64,000 nucleotides of DNA from positions 62,001-126,000 of the forward strand of contig NZ_JABRWJ010000014.1 in the NCBI RefSeq assembly GCF_013266755.1, in the 5' to 3' direction. Below are positions 9,076-17,729 of this stretch, piece by piece; position 1 is the stretch's first letter, and each line of letters starts with the position of its first letter. The stretch is from Pseudaquabacterium terrae (GTDB taxonomy: Bacteria > Pseudomonadota > Gammaproteobacteria > Burkholderiales > Burkholderiaceae_C). A program made the translations under genes and the position numbers. The notes under the pieces were generated by a model. It had not been told where the DNA came from. It did no database searches and was given only the letters and a program-made list of their open reading frames with translations.

Positions 9076-9615
9076 TCAGCCCAACGGCGGCATCAACACC
9101 TCGCCCTGCGGCCCCCACTGCACGTGGGTCAGCCCGGGCTCCAGCGCTTCGAGCCGCTGCCGCTCGCGCTCCTGCGCCGACGTCGGCACGGGCGGCGCCG
9201 GCGGCGCGATGCGCGCAGCTTCGCTGATCGCCGCTTCGAGATGCGCGGCGAGCTCGCTGTCGAGCCACGGCTTGGTCAGGTAGCGGAACAGCCCGGCTTC
9301 GTTGATCGCGCGCTGCGCGGTCTCGAAGTCGGCCGATCCGGTCAGCAGCAAACGCACGCTCTTCGGCTGGATCGCCGAGGCCAGCGTCTGCAGCGTCAGG
9401 CCGTCCATCTGCGGCATGCGCAGGTCCGACAGCACGATGTCGAAAGGCTGGTCGCGCAGGCGGATCAGCGCCTCGTGCGCATCGGTGTGCGTCTCGACCT
9501 GCAGCCGCGCGCCGAAGCGCTGGCGCAGCGCGCGCTGCAGCGCGGCGAGCACCGGGGCTTCGTCGTCGACGATCAGCAGGCGGGTGACGGGGGGCATCTT
9601 GGTCGTCGTGATCAT
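9076..9615 (-). CDS. Response regulator receiver protein, 179 aa
   Basis: A complete CheY-like receiver domain occupies residues about 10-130: the acidic pair in LIVDDEAPVLAAL, phospho-acceptor Asp in VLSDLRMPQMDG, Thr/Ser switch LLLTGSA and Lys in RYLTKPW. A short Ala/Pro-rich linker and about 40 unassigned residues follow (LEALEPGLTHVQWGPQGEV). No DNA-binding or enzymatic domain is present, so output is likely through protein contacts. The ATG overlaps the stop of the HD-GYP gene by 4 bp (ATGA), making this the last gene of a coupled operon that begins near 15.9 kb. Confidence 0.88.
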   Translation of the reverse strand: MITTTKMPPVTRLLIVDDEAPVLAALQRALRQRFGARLQVETHTDAHEALIRLRDQPFDIVLSDLRMPQMDGLTLQTLASAIQPKSVRLLLTGSADFETAQRAINEAGLFRYLTKPWLDSELAAHLEAAISEAARIAPPAPPVPTSAQERERQRLEALEPGLTHVQWGPQGEVLMPPLG

Positions 9616-10955
9616 GCGGCACCTCGGGGACGGATATGCAGCTCGAGCTTGCCGCCCTCACGCTGCTCGAATTCGCGGATGCGGCGGATCAGCGCCGGCG
9701 TCAGGCGGTGGCCGGCGGTGAGCATCAGCACGCCGCGGGCGGAGATCAGGTCGGAGGCCAGCACCATGTCGGGCTCGAGCGCATCGCAGCCGAGCATCAG
9801 CCGCGTCTCGACCTTCGGCCGCTCCGGTTCGGTGATATGCAGGAAGACGTCGAGCACCTCGGGATCGAACTGCTTGCCGCGCGCCAGCCGCATCAGCGTG
9901 CGCGCTTCGAGCGCGCTGGTCGGCGTGCCGGCGACCATGCCGTTCTGCAGGTCGTCGTAGGCGTCGGCCACCGCCAGGATGCGGGCGCCGAGCGGGATGT
10001 CGGTGCCCGAGCGGCGGTCCGGAAAGCCGGTGCCGTCCCAGCGCTCGTGGTGCGAGCGGATGATCGGCATCATCGGGTGCATGTCGTCCAGGGCCATCAG
10101 CGACTGCTCGCCCTGCACGCAGTGCTCGCGGTACAGCGTCAGCTCGTCCTCGGTGTAGCGCGCCACCGGCTTGCCGAGCACCTTGTCGGCCATGCCGATC
10201 AGGCCGATGTCGTGCAGCAGGCCGGCGATGAAGACCTGGCGCTGCTCTTCCTCGGGCAGGCCCATCTTGCGGGCGATGTCGCGCGCGGTCTCGGCAACGC
10301 GGCGGCCGTGGCCGGCGAGCGTGCCGTCACGCAGCTCGAGCAGGTTCGAGAAGACCTTGATCGACTTCAGGTAGTTGCGCTGCAGCCGGACATTGGCGTC
10401 CTTCAGCTCCGCGGTGCGCGCGGCGACACGCGCCTCGAGCTCGATGTTGACCGCCTGCAGCTGCGCGTTCTGCGCTTGCGCCAGCTTCTCCAGCCGCGCG
10501 CGCTCGCGCTCCAGGTGCTGCAGCTGCAGGCCCTGGCGCACGGTGCTGATCAGCTCGGCCTCGTCCCACGGCTTGGGCAGGTAGCGGAAGATGCGGCCGC
10601 GGTTGATCGCCGCGACGGTGGAGTCCATGTCGGCATGGCCGGTCAGCAGGATGCGCACGATCTGCGGCCAGCGCTCGTTGACCTGCTCGAGCAGCTGTGC
10701 GCCGTCCATGCCGGGCATGCGCATGTCGGAGATCACCAGGTCGACCGGCATCTTCTCCAGCATCGACAAGGCCTGCGCGCCGCCGCCGGCGGTGATCACG
10801 CACAGGCCGTGGCCGCGCAGCACGCGTTTGAGCGACGACAGGATGTTCGGCTCGTCGTCGACGCACAGCACCGTCGCCAGCGACGACGACGACGCGGCGT
10901 CGGCGGGCGGCGGGGCCGCCGCTTCGGGTGGCCGATCGAGGATCTCGTTGGTCAC
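9612..10955 (-). CDS. Response regulator with HD-GYP phosphodiesterase domain
   Basis: The 447-aa product has a receiver domain (about 28-145; VLCVDDEPNILSSLKR, phospho-Asp in VISDMRMPGMDG, lysine in RYLPKPWDE), a coiled-coil linker (about 150-190) and an HD-GYP domain (about 195-385). The HD-GYP domain shows LLHDIGLIGMADK and HHERWDGTGFPD. The third signature residue is Phe (GFP rather than GYP), a common variant. HD-GYP domains hydrolyse c-di-GMP, with phosphorylation of the receiver expected to control this. The start is GTG, overlapping the kinase stop by 4 bp (GTGA), so the kinase just upstream is the likely partner. About 60 further residues follow the HD-GYP core. Confidence 0.92.
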   Translation of the reverse strand: MTNEILDRPPEAAAPPPADAASSSSLATVLCVDDEPNILSSLKRVLRGHGLCVITAGGGAQALSMLEKMPVDLVISDMRMPGMDGAQLLEQVNERWPQIVRILLTGHADMDSTVAAINRGRIFRYLPKPWDEAELISTVRQGLQLQHLERERARLEKLAQAQNAQLQAVNIELEARVAARTAELKDANVRLQRNYLKSIKVFSNLLELRDGTLAGHGRRVAETARDIARKMGLPEEEQRQVFIAGLLHDIGLIGMADKVLGKPVARYTEDELTLYREHCVQGEQSLMALDDMHPMMPIIRSHHERWDGTGFPDRRSGTDIPLGARILAVADAYDDLQNGMVAGTPTSALEARTLMRLARGKQFDPEVLDVFLHITEPERPKVETRLMLGCDALEPDMVLASDLISARGVLMLTAGHRLTPALIRRIREFEQREGGKLELHIRPRGAA

Positions 10956-11869
10956 TGGACGGCTTCCTCGGCAACGGCGAGCGCGGCGCGGCGCACCGGC
11001 AATGTGATGCGAAAGCGCGTGCCGCGGCCCGGTTCGCTGTCGACCTCGAGCCGGCCGCCGTGCTTCTTGACGATGCCGTAGGACAGCGACAGCCCGAGCC
11101 CGGTGCCCTTGCCGACCGGCTTGGTGGTGAAGAAAGGGTCGAACACGCGCGACAGGTTTTCCTTCGCGATGCCGCAGCCGTCGTCCTCGACCTCGACCCA
11201 GGCCGCGGCGCCGCCCGCGTCGACGCCGCTGCGGATGACGATCGTGCCGCGCTCCTTGCTGACGGCGTGCGCGGCGTTGACCAGCAGGTTCATGAAGACC
11301 TGGTTCAGCTCCGACGGCAGGCACTCGATCTCCGGCAGCGCGCCGTACTCGCGCACGACGTCGGCCTTGTACTTGATCTCGTTGTTGACGATGTTCAGCG
11401 TCGAGTCGATGCCCTTGTGCAGGTCGGCCCACTCCCATTCCTGGCGCGCGTCGACATGCGAGAAGTCCTTCAGGTCCTGCACGATCTTGCGCACGCGCTT
11501 GATGCCCTCGCAGGACTCGGCCATCAAGGTCGGCACGTCTTCCTTCAGGTAGTCGAGCTCGATCTCGCGCCGCAGGTCCGCCAGCCGCCGCGCGGCCGGC
11601 GTGCCGGCCAGCAGCGGCTCGGCCTCCTCATAGGCGCCGAGCATGCGGAACAGGTCGGCCAGGTAGCGTTCGAGCGTGCCGAAGTTCGAGAACACGTAGC
11701 CGACCGGGTTGTTGATCTCGTGCGCGACGCCGGCCGCCAGCTGGCCGATCGAGGCCAGCTTCTCGGACTGCATCAGCTGGTCCTGCGCGAGCTGCAGCTT
11801 GCGGTTCAGCTCGAGCAGCGATTCATTGGTGCGGATGAGGTTCTCTACCTGCTGCGCGGTCATGTCCAT
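10952..11869 (-). CDS. Cytoplasmic sensor histidine kinase
   Basis: This 305-aa kinase has no membrane segment or obvious sensor. A short coiled coil leads into the H-box (GQLAAGVAHEINNPVGYVFS, His about residue 50), followed by an N-box (LMNLLVNAAHAV-like, read as FMNLLVNAAHAV) and G-boxes ([33 protein letters not shown]). The NPVG after the H-box places it with the short kinases that sit beside HD-GYP response regulators. AGGAG about 8 bp upstream fixes the ATG at 11869. It is translationally coupled (GTGA) to the REC/HD-GYP gene, which it probably phosphorylates. Input may come from the HDOD or PAS proteins of the same operon. Confidence 0.9.
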   Translation of the reverse strand: MDMTAQQVENLIRTNESLLELNRKLQLAQDQLMQSEKLASIGQLAAGVAHEINNPVGYVFSNFGTLERYLADLFRMLGAYEEAEPLLAGTPAARRLADLRREIELDYLKEDVPTLMAESCEGIKRVRKIVQDLKDFSHVDARQEWEWADLHKGIDSTLNIVNNEIKYKADVVREYGALPEIECLPSELNQVFMNLLVNAAHAVSKERGTIVIRSGVDAGGAAAWVEVEDDGCGIAKENLSRVFDPFFTTKPVGKGTGLGLSLSYGIVKKHGGRLEVDSEPGRGTRFRITLPVRRAALAVAEEAVQ

Positions 11870-11892
11870 CGTGGACTCCTGGCCTGGGCGAA

Positions 11893-12765
11893 TCACAGTC
11901 CGAGGGCCTGGCCGAGCGCGGCCACACCTTGTTCGGTCTGCTGGAAGATCTTGTGGAATTGCGCCGGCTTCAGCCCGAGCCGGCCCCAGGCGGCCAAGTC
12001 GACCTGCGGCACCGCTTCGTCCTCGGCCTCCGACAGGTCCAGCGCATGCGCCACGGCATCGGCGAGGTGGGCGACGTCGGCCAGGTCGGCGCGCGGCGGG
12101 CTGGCGCCCTTGGCCGAGGCCGGCAGCGGCGGCCGGTGGTGGTGGCGCACGGCGTCGACCACCGCGGCCGGCAGGCGCCACTGCGCGATGATCGCCGCGC
12201 CGAGCTCGGCATGGTCGACGTGCATCAGCGGCTCCTCGAGCTCGCAGGGCGGCAGGTCCTCGGCGCGCGCACGCCGCAGCACCGCGGCGAGCTGCTGCGG
12301 AAAGTACGCAGCCAGCGCGAGGCGGCCGATGTCGTGCAGCAGACCGACGGTGAAGGCGGCCTCCTCGTCCAGCTGCAGCTCGCGGGCGACCGCGCGCGCC
12401 GCGATCGCCACGCCCGCGGCATGGCGCCAGAAGCCGGCGAAGTCGAAGCCTTCGCAGCGCACCTCGCGGATCTGGTCGCTCACCACCGCCGCGGTGATCG
12501 CCGAGCACAGCGTGCGGCGGCCGAGCATGTTGACCGCATCGCGCACGCTGCCGACGCGGCCGGCCAGGCCGTAGAACGCGGAGTTCGCGAGCCGCAGCGT
12601 GCGTGCGGCGAGCGCCGGATCGCGTGCGATCTGCGCCGCGCAATGTTCGGCCGAGGTGTCGTCGTCGCGCAGCGCGGCCAGCGCATCGAGCGCCGCCTTC
12701 GGCAACGCGGGCAACGCCGCGACGCGCTGTTGCAGCACGCCCGGATCGATGTGCGCTGCGCTCAT
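11893..12765 (-). CDS. HDOD domain protein, 290 aa
   Basis: Residues about 10-205 form an HDOD domain: VAALPALPKAALDALAAL, then IARDPALAARTLRLANSAFY, MLGRRTLCSAI and TVGLLHDIGRLALAAYFP. HDOD domains are HD-superfamily folds that usually lack the full metal site and act as signalling scaffolds next to c-di-GMP and two-component proteins. The ATG overlaps the stop of the preceding 49-aa gene (ATGA), which decides the start over longer in-frame alternatives. It sits 23 bp upstream of the kinase gene in the same operon and probably relays signals to it. Confidence 0.88.
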   Translation of the reverse strand: MSAAHIDPGVLQQRVAALPALPKAALDALAALRDDDTSAEHCAAQIARDPALAARTLRLANSAFYGLAGRVGSVRDAVNMLGRRTLCSAITAAVVSDQIREVRCEGFDFAGFWRHAAGVAIAARAVARELQLDEEAAFTVGLLHDIGRLALAAYFPQQLAAVLRRARAEDLPPCELEEPLMHVDHAELGAAIIAQWRLPAAVVDAVRHHHRPPLPASAKGASPPRADLADVAHLADAVAHALDLSEAEDEAVPQVDLAAWGRLGLKPAQFHKIFQQTEQGVAALGQALGL

Positions 12766-12911
12766 CCCAGCACCCCCGAGCGGTAACGCAGGATCAGGTG
12801 CTCCAGCGGGTGCACCAGGCCCGCGCGGGTCAGCGCGCGAAAGAGATGGCGCACGCGGCGCTCGATGGCATCGGTCTCGGCGGTCTTGGGTTCGGTGGCA
12901 ACGGTGGTCAT
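12762..12911 (-). CDS. Small conserved-looking protein, 49 aa, coupled to HDOD gene
   Basis: A 150-bp reading frame fills the gap between the GGDEF/EAL/REC gene and the HDOD gene. It starts at an ATG at 12911 preceded by AGGGAG at about 8 bp, and its TGA overlaps the HDOD ATG by 4 bp. The product is basic and mostly helical (AIERRVRHLFRALTRAGLVH, then PLEHLILRYRSGVLG), with no membrane segment. Coupled translation at both neighbours argues that it is real. No family is recognised. A small adaptor or partner for the HDOD protein or kinase is only an inference. Confidence 0.65.
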   Translation of the reverse strand: MTTVATEPKTAETDAIERRVRHLFRALTRAGLVHPLEHLILRYRSGVLG

Positions 12912-12935
12912 GTTCAGTTCTCCCTGTGGGCGGGT

Positions 12936-15905
12936 TCAAGCGGCTTGGGGCAGCAGCAGCAGCACCTGGCCGCGGTCCTGCCCCTCGATCGAAATCTGGC
13001 GCGCCACGGCGCGCATCGCGCGACCCTGGTGGGTCACGATGCTGTTCAGTGCGGTGAGCCGGCCGGTGGCGTCGAACAGCGCCGGCCACAGCACCGCGTT
13101 CGCCGGCTGGCCGAGCAGGCTGTCGGCATCCGGCAGCAGCTGCATCGCTTCGCCGTTGGCGAAGACGAGCACGCCGTCGGGGTCGATGCCGAGCACCGCG
13201 GCCGGCAGGCGGTCGATCAGCTCGCGCATGCTGCCGGCGCTGGCTTCGAGCAGCAGCGCCTGGTCGTGGCGCTGCGCGAGCAGGTGTTCGAGCCGGGCGT
13301 TGACGCTGGCCAGGTCGTTGTTGGCCGCTTCCACCTGGCGCGACAGGCGCCGGTTCTCGTCGGCCAGGTCCTTCTGGCGGAAGGCTTCGGCCACGTGCGC
13401 ACGCAGCCGTTCGTCGTCCCAGGGCTTGGTCAGGAACTTGTAGATCGCGCCCTCGTTGACCGCGTCGATGATCGACTGCAGCTCGGTGTAGCCAGACAGC
13501 ACCATGCGCACGGTGTCGGGGTAGAGCTCCTTGGCGCGGCGCAGGAATTCGACGCCGGTCATGCCGGGCATGCGCTGGTCGGAGACGATCACGTCGACCT
13601 CGTGTTCGGCCAGGCGCTGCAGGCCTTCGGCGGCGCTGCCGGCGGTGACGATGTGGTAGCCGTCGCGGCGCAGCAGGCGCTTGAGCGACGCGAGGATGTT
13701 CTCCTCGTCGTCGACCAGCAGCAGCGTGCGCCGGCGCCGCTCGCGCGACAGGAATTTCTCGGGCAGCGAGCGCTGCTCGCGCACCAGGCGCTCGAAGTCA
13801 TCGGCCGCCAGCGGCGGGCTGAACCAGTAGCCCTGCGCGCGGTCGCAGCCGTTGGCCACCAGCAGGCTGAGCTGCCCGTCCGTTTCCAGCCCTTCGGCCA
13901 GGACCTGCATCTGCAGGCCGTGCGCCATGCTGATGACCGCCCGCGTCACCGAGACGTCCTTCGACGAGCCGGTGACGTCGTGCACGAACGAGCGGTCGAC
14001 CTTGACGATGTCGATCGGCAGGCTCGACAGGCTGGACAGGCTGGAGAAGCCGGTGCCGAAGTCGTCGAGCGAGATCTCGACGCCGAGCGACTTGACGTCG
14101 CGCAGCACCGCCGCGGCCAGCGTCACGTCGGCCATCAGCGTGCCCTCGGTGACCTCGAAGCCGAGGCTCGCCGGATCGGCGCCGGTCTCGACCAGCACGG
14201 CCTGCACATGGCGCGCCAGGTCCGGCTGCAGCTGCATCGGCGACAGGTTGACGCCGATGCGCAGCGGCGGCAGGCCGGCGCGGCGCCACGCGGCGATCTG
14301 GCGGCAGGCCTCGCGCAGCACCCAGTCGCCGATCGCGCCGATCAGGCCGCAGCGTTCGGCGACCGGAATGAATTCGCCCGGCGACACGGTGCCGAGCTCG
14401 CGCGAGCGCCAGCGCAGCAGCGCTTCGGCGCCGCAGACGCGGCCGCTGGCCAGGTCGACCTGCGGCTGGTAGTGCAGCAGCAGCTCGCCGTTGTCGATCG
14501 CGTGGCTCAGCGCCGATTCGAGCGCCATCTCGCGCAGCACGCGGCTGTTCGATTCGGGCTTGAAGAAGGCGATGCCGCGGCCGGCGCTCAATCCAACGCG
14601 TGCGGTCTGCGCGCATTCGAGCAGCCGGTCGGCGCTGTCAGCATCGGTCGGGAACGCGGCGGCGCCGATCAGGCACTGCGGGTAGACGTCGGTCGAGCCC
14701 AGGCGCACCGGCACCTGCAGCGCACGCAGCAGCGCCTCGCCGCGCTGCGCGATCAAGCCTTGCGCTTCGCGCGGGTCGCAGTCGATCAGCAGCGCGAATT
14801 CGGTCTCGCCCAGGTGGGCCACCGACTCACCGTCGCCGCAGACGCCGCGCAGCCGCGCGGCCAGCGCCATCGCCAGCGTGTCGCCGGCGCCGAACCCCAT
14901 GCTGCTCTTGATCTCGGCGATGCGGCGCACGTCCAGCGCCAGCAGCGCGACGCCGCGGCCGTCCCAGCGCGCGGCGTGCATCGCCGCATCGACCTGGTCG
15001 AGAAAGGCGCCGCGGTTCGGCAGGCCGGTGACCTCGTCGTGGTTGGCCAGCTCCTGGATGCGCAGCTCGGCCTCTTTCTGCGCGGTGATGTCCTGCAGGA
15101 TCGCGAAGCCGCGCAGCCCGCCGCCTTCGCCGACTTCGAGCCGGCCGCGGTGCAGCACCTGCAGCTTGCGGCCATCGGCGCACTGCACGCGGTGCTGGAA
15201 TTCAAAGGGCTCGCCGGGATCGGCGTTGCGCCAGAAGCCGGCGACGAAGGGCCGCTCATCGGCCGGCACCCAGTCCAGCGCATCGATGCGCGCCTCGCGC
15301 GAGGCGTCCGGCTCCAGGCCGGCCAGCGTGCACAGGCCTTCGGACAGCAGCAGCTGGCCCGAGGGCAGCTGGATCTCGAACGAGCCCGAGCGGCACAGCG
15401 CCTCGGTGCGCGCCAGCATGCCGGCGTTCCACTCGGCGACGCGGCGCGCCTGCTGCAGCTCGCTGACGTCGAGCAGCGTCACCAGCACGGCCGGCTGGCC
15501 GGCGTAGTCGATCAAGCGGGCGTAGACCTGGCCGTCGAAGGCCGATCCGTCGCGGCGCAGGTGGCGCGTCAGCCCGGGGCGGCCGGGCTTGCCCTCCAGC
15601 CGCCGCTGCACGACCGAGTCGGCGTGCTCGCGGAAGTCCGGCGCGGTGGTGAACGTCTGCGGCCGGCCGATCAGCTCGGCGGCCGGCCAGCCGACCAGCT
15701 CGGCGTACGCCGCGTTGGCGTAGCGGAAGACACCGTTCTGCACGACGAAGATGCCGATCGGAACCTCCTCGACCAGCGCCGGCGCCACGGCAGCGGGCAG
15801 CGCGAGCAAGGTGTCGACGAGCGGGGAGGACAGATCCATGGAGGTCCATCGGGTTGGGCGATCGGCCCCGTCGCGACAGGCTGCGGCGGGGTTGGCTGAC
15901 TGCAT
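12936..15905 (-). CDS. PAS-GGDEF-EAL-REC-PAS composite c-di-GMP signalling protein
   Basis: The 989-aa protein reads PAS (about 35-150), PAS (about 160-285), GGDEF-type domain (about 290-450), EAL domain (about 465-715), receiver domain (about 730-850), coiled coil and a C-terminal PAS. The GGDEF motif is degenerate (H-L-G-E-T-E-F), so no cyclase activity is expected. The EAL domain keeps its key residues: AEALLRW, GVNLSP, FEVTEG, LDDFGTG, IVKVDRSF, AEGLET, so it should hydrolyse c-di-GMP. The receiver keeps LLVDDEENIL and VSDQRMPGMTG. A receiver placed after the EAL domain is unusual. The first ATG is 15905; an ATG at 15839 is an alternative, and neither has a strong ribosome site. First gene of the operon down to 9076. 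Confidence 0.9.
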   Translation of the reverse strand: MQSANPAAACRDGADRPTRWTSMDLSSPLVDTLLALPAAVAPALVEEVPIGIFVVQNGVFRYANAAYAELVGWPAAELIGRPQTFTTAPDFREHADSVVQRRLEGKPGRPGLTRHLRRDGSAFDGQVYARLIDYAGQPAVLVTLLDVSELQQARRVAEWNAGMLARTEALCRSGSFEIQLPSGQLLLSEGLCTLAGLEPDASREARIDALDWVPADERPFVAGFWRNADPGEPFEFQHRVQCADGRKLQVLHRGRLEVGEGGGLRGFAILQDITAQKEAELRIQELANHDEVTGLPNRGAFLDQVDAAMHAARWDGRGVALLALDVRRIAEIKSSMGFGAGDTLAMALAARLRGVCGDGESVAHLGETEFALLIDCDPREAQGLIAQRGEALLRALQVPVRLGSTDVYPQCLIGAAAFPTDADSADRLLECAQTARVGLSAGRGIAFFKPESNSRVLREMALESALSHAIDNGELLLHYQPQVDLASGRVCGAEALLRWRSRELGTVSPGEFIPVAERCGLIGAIGDWVLREACRQIAAWRRAGLPPLRIGVNLSPMQLQPDLARHVQAVLVETGADPASLGFEVTEGTLMADVTLAAAVLRDVKSLGVEISLDDFGTGFSSLSSLSSLPIDIVKVDRSFVHDVTGSSKDVSVTRAVISMAHGLQMQVLAEGLETDGQLSLLVANGCDRAQGYWFSPPLAADDFERLVREQRSLPEKFLSRERRRRTLLLVDDEENILASLKRLLRRDGYHIVTAGSAAEGLQRLAEHEVDVIVSDQRMPGMTGVEFLRRAKELYPDTVRMVLSGYTELQSIIDAVNEGAIYKFLTKPWDDERLRAHVAEAFRQKDLADENRRLSRQVEAANNDLASVNARLEHLLAQRHDQALLLEASAGSMRELIDRLPAAVLGIDPDGVLVFANGEAMQLLPDADSLLGQPANAVLWPALFDATGRLTALNSIVTHQGRAMRAVARQISIEGQDRGQVLLLLPQAA

Positions 15906-16017
15906 TTCGACTGTGCAATAAATGAATAAAGGGCAAAACTGATAAATACGGGGATTTCATCACGTTGCTTTGCGAGCGCCCATCAACACCGGGCGTCGGC
16001 GGGTCGATAGCCCGGTC
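15906..16017. promoter_or_regulatory. AT-rich divergent promoter region
   Basis: This 112-bp gap separates the c-di-GMP operon (minus strand) from the diguanylate cyclase gene (plus strand). Bases 15920-15960 are clearly AT-rich (AATAAATGAATAAAGGG, TGATAAATAC) against a very GC-rich background, as expected for a promoter or regulator site. I could not assign a confident -35/-10 pair on either strand. Control of both units from here is inferred from the divergent layout. Confidence 0.4.
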
Positions 16018-17709
16018 ATGCACGCCGCGCTGCCGCTTTCGCCACCCGCCCCGACGACCCCGCCGGCGCGCTTCCGATCGCTGAAGTGGCGGCTGACGAC
16101 GGCGACGCTGCTGGCCTTCACGCTGGCGCTGCTGGCCCTCGGCGCGGCACTGCTGGGCCGCGCCGAGCGCGACACGCTGAGCGCGCAGCGCCGCGACGAG
16201 CTGACCGCGGTGACCCAGGCCGCCGCCGTGCTGTCGCGCCGGGTGGTCGAGCACCAGCGCGCGCTGCAGGTGGTGGCCGCGCAGCTCGACCCGGCCACGC
16301 TGGCCGACGACACGCGGCTGTTCCAGTTCGTCGCCGGCAAGCCGGTGCTGCTGGCGATGTTCCACAACCTGGCGGTCACCGGCACCGATGGCCACGCCCG
16401 CGTGCGCCACGATGCGCGCGGCCTGCAGCGCTCGGCGCTGTACCTGGGTGACCTGGACCAGTTTCGGCAGACGCTCACCGAACAGCGGCCGCTGATCTCG
16501 CCGCCATTGGCCAGCCGCGTCACCGGCGAGCCGATCGTCGTGCTGAGCCAGCCGCTGAAGCACGCGGGCGGCGTGCACGGTGCGCTCTTCGGCACGCTGA
16601 CGCTGGCCAAGCGCGAGCTGCTCGGCGAGCTGGTCCAGCTGCAGAGCGACGGTGCTCGCGCGCTGCTGATCGTCACCGACAGCAACGGCCTGATCCTGGT
16701 GCATCCGGATCCGGCCCGGCTGCTGAAGAAGCTGGCCGACGAGCCGCGCTTCACGCAGGCGCATGCGCAATGGGTCAGCGCCGGCCGGCCGGTCGAGCCG
16801 GGCGGGCTGGCTTTCGAGCAGGCCGGGCAACTGGTCAGCGCGGCCGGCGTCGCCGGCCCGGACTGGGTGGTCTGGCGCGCGCTGCCGGAAGCCGAGCTGC
16901 TGGCACCGCTGCTGGCTGCGCGCAGCCATGCGCTGGCCTGGGGAGGCGGCGTGCTGATCGGCATGGCCCTGCTGACCTGGCTGCTGATCACGTTGGAGCT
17001 GAAGCCGCTGGCCACGCTCGAACGGCGTGCCAAGCAGCTGTTCGATGCAACGCTTGCGCCCGGCGCCGGCTGGCCGGAGGCCGGTGGCGAGATCGGCAGC
17101 CTGGCCGCGGTGCTGAAGCAGGCGGCGATCGATCGCGCCGAGCTCGAAGCCTGCAACCGCCAGGCGCTGCGCAAGCTGGAATGGTCGGCAACGCACGATG
17201 CGCTGACCGGCCTGGTCAACCGCGAGGCCTTCGACGCCCGCCTGGCGCAGCTGTTCGCGCAAGTCGACGGCCTCGACGCGCGCGATCGGCCGCCGGCGGC
17301 GCTGATCGCGATCGACCTCGACCACTTCAAGCCGGTCAACGACGACGCCGGCCACGCCGCCGGCGACGAGGTGCTGCGCGCCGTGGCCGGAGCGATCGCC
17401 TCGCGCGTGCGCGCCGGCGACCTGGTCGCCCGCACCGGCGGCGACGAATTCACCGTGCTGCTCGAGCCCTGCGCGCCGGAGGGCGCCGCGCGCGCCGCCG
17501 AGGAGATCCGCCAAGCGATCCTGCAGCTCGCCGTGCCGTGGCAAGGGCGCGTGCTGCAGGTCGGCGCCAGCGTCGGCGTCACGCTGCTGACGCCGGCGAT
17601 TGCCAATGCCGACCACTGGAAGCAGGCCGCTGATGCGGCCTGTTATGCCGCCAAGGCCGCCGGCCGCGCCGCGCGCGCCGAACCGCCCCGCCTCGTCCTG
17701 TTTCGTTGA
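16018..17709 (+). CDS. Membrane diguanylate cyclase with periplasmic sensor domain
   Basis: The 563-aa protein has a transmembrane helix near residues 25-45 (ATLLAFTLALLALGAALLG), a periplasmic region of about 255 residues and a second helix (GGGVLIGMALLTWLLITL, about 306-324). A cytoplasmic GGDEF domain follows. The catalytic motif is intact (RTGGDEFTVLL) with DLDHFKPVNDDAGHAAGD before it. RAGD five residues before GGDEF is the allosteric I-site (RxxD), so product inhibition by c-di-GMP is expected. The periplasmic part has the length of a Cache-type sensor (ATLADDTRLFQFVAGKPVLL), but the ligand is unknown. ATG 16018 is chosen over an in-frame TTG at 15970. It diverges from the EAL/HD-GYP operon and is followed by a degenerate HD-GYP gene. 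Confidence 0.9.
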   Translation: MHAALPLSPPAPTTPPARFRSLKWRLTTATLLAFTLALLALGAALLGRAERDTLSAQRRDELTAVTQAAAVLSRRVVEHQRALQVVAAQLDPATLADDTRLFQFVAGKPVLLAMFHNLAVTGTDGHARVRHDARGLQRSALYLGDLDQFRQTLTEQRPLISPPLASRVTGEPIVVLSQPLKHAGGVHGALFGTLTLAKRELLGELVQLQSDGARALLIVTDSNGLILVHPDPARLLKKLADEPRFTQAHAQWVSAGRPVEPGGLAFEQAGQLVSAAGVAGPDWVVWRALPEAELLAPLLAARSHALAWGGGVLIGMALLTWLLITLELKPLATLERRAKQLFDATLAPGAGWPEAGGEIGSLAAVLKQAAIDRAELEACNRQALRKLEWSATHDALTGLVNREAFDARLAQLFAQVDGLDARDRPPAALIAIDLDHFKPVNDDAGHAAGDEVLRAVAGAIASRVRAGDLVARTGGDEFTVLLEPCAPEGAARAAEEIRQAILQLAVPWQGRVLQVGASVGVTLLTPAIANADHWKQAADAACYAAKAAGRAARAEPPRLVLFR

Positions 17710-17729
17710 TCTCTTCCCCCCAACACACC

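Noticed and set aside
12603-15899. Plus-strand frame of over 1000 codons opposite the GGDEF/EAL gene
   Set aside because: The residues are Arg/Gln/His-rich repeats mirroring third-position GC bias; the opposite strand codes for recognisable PAS, EAL and REC domains.
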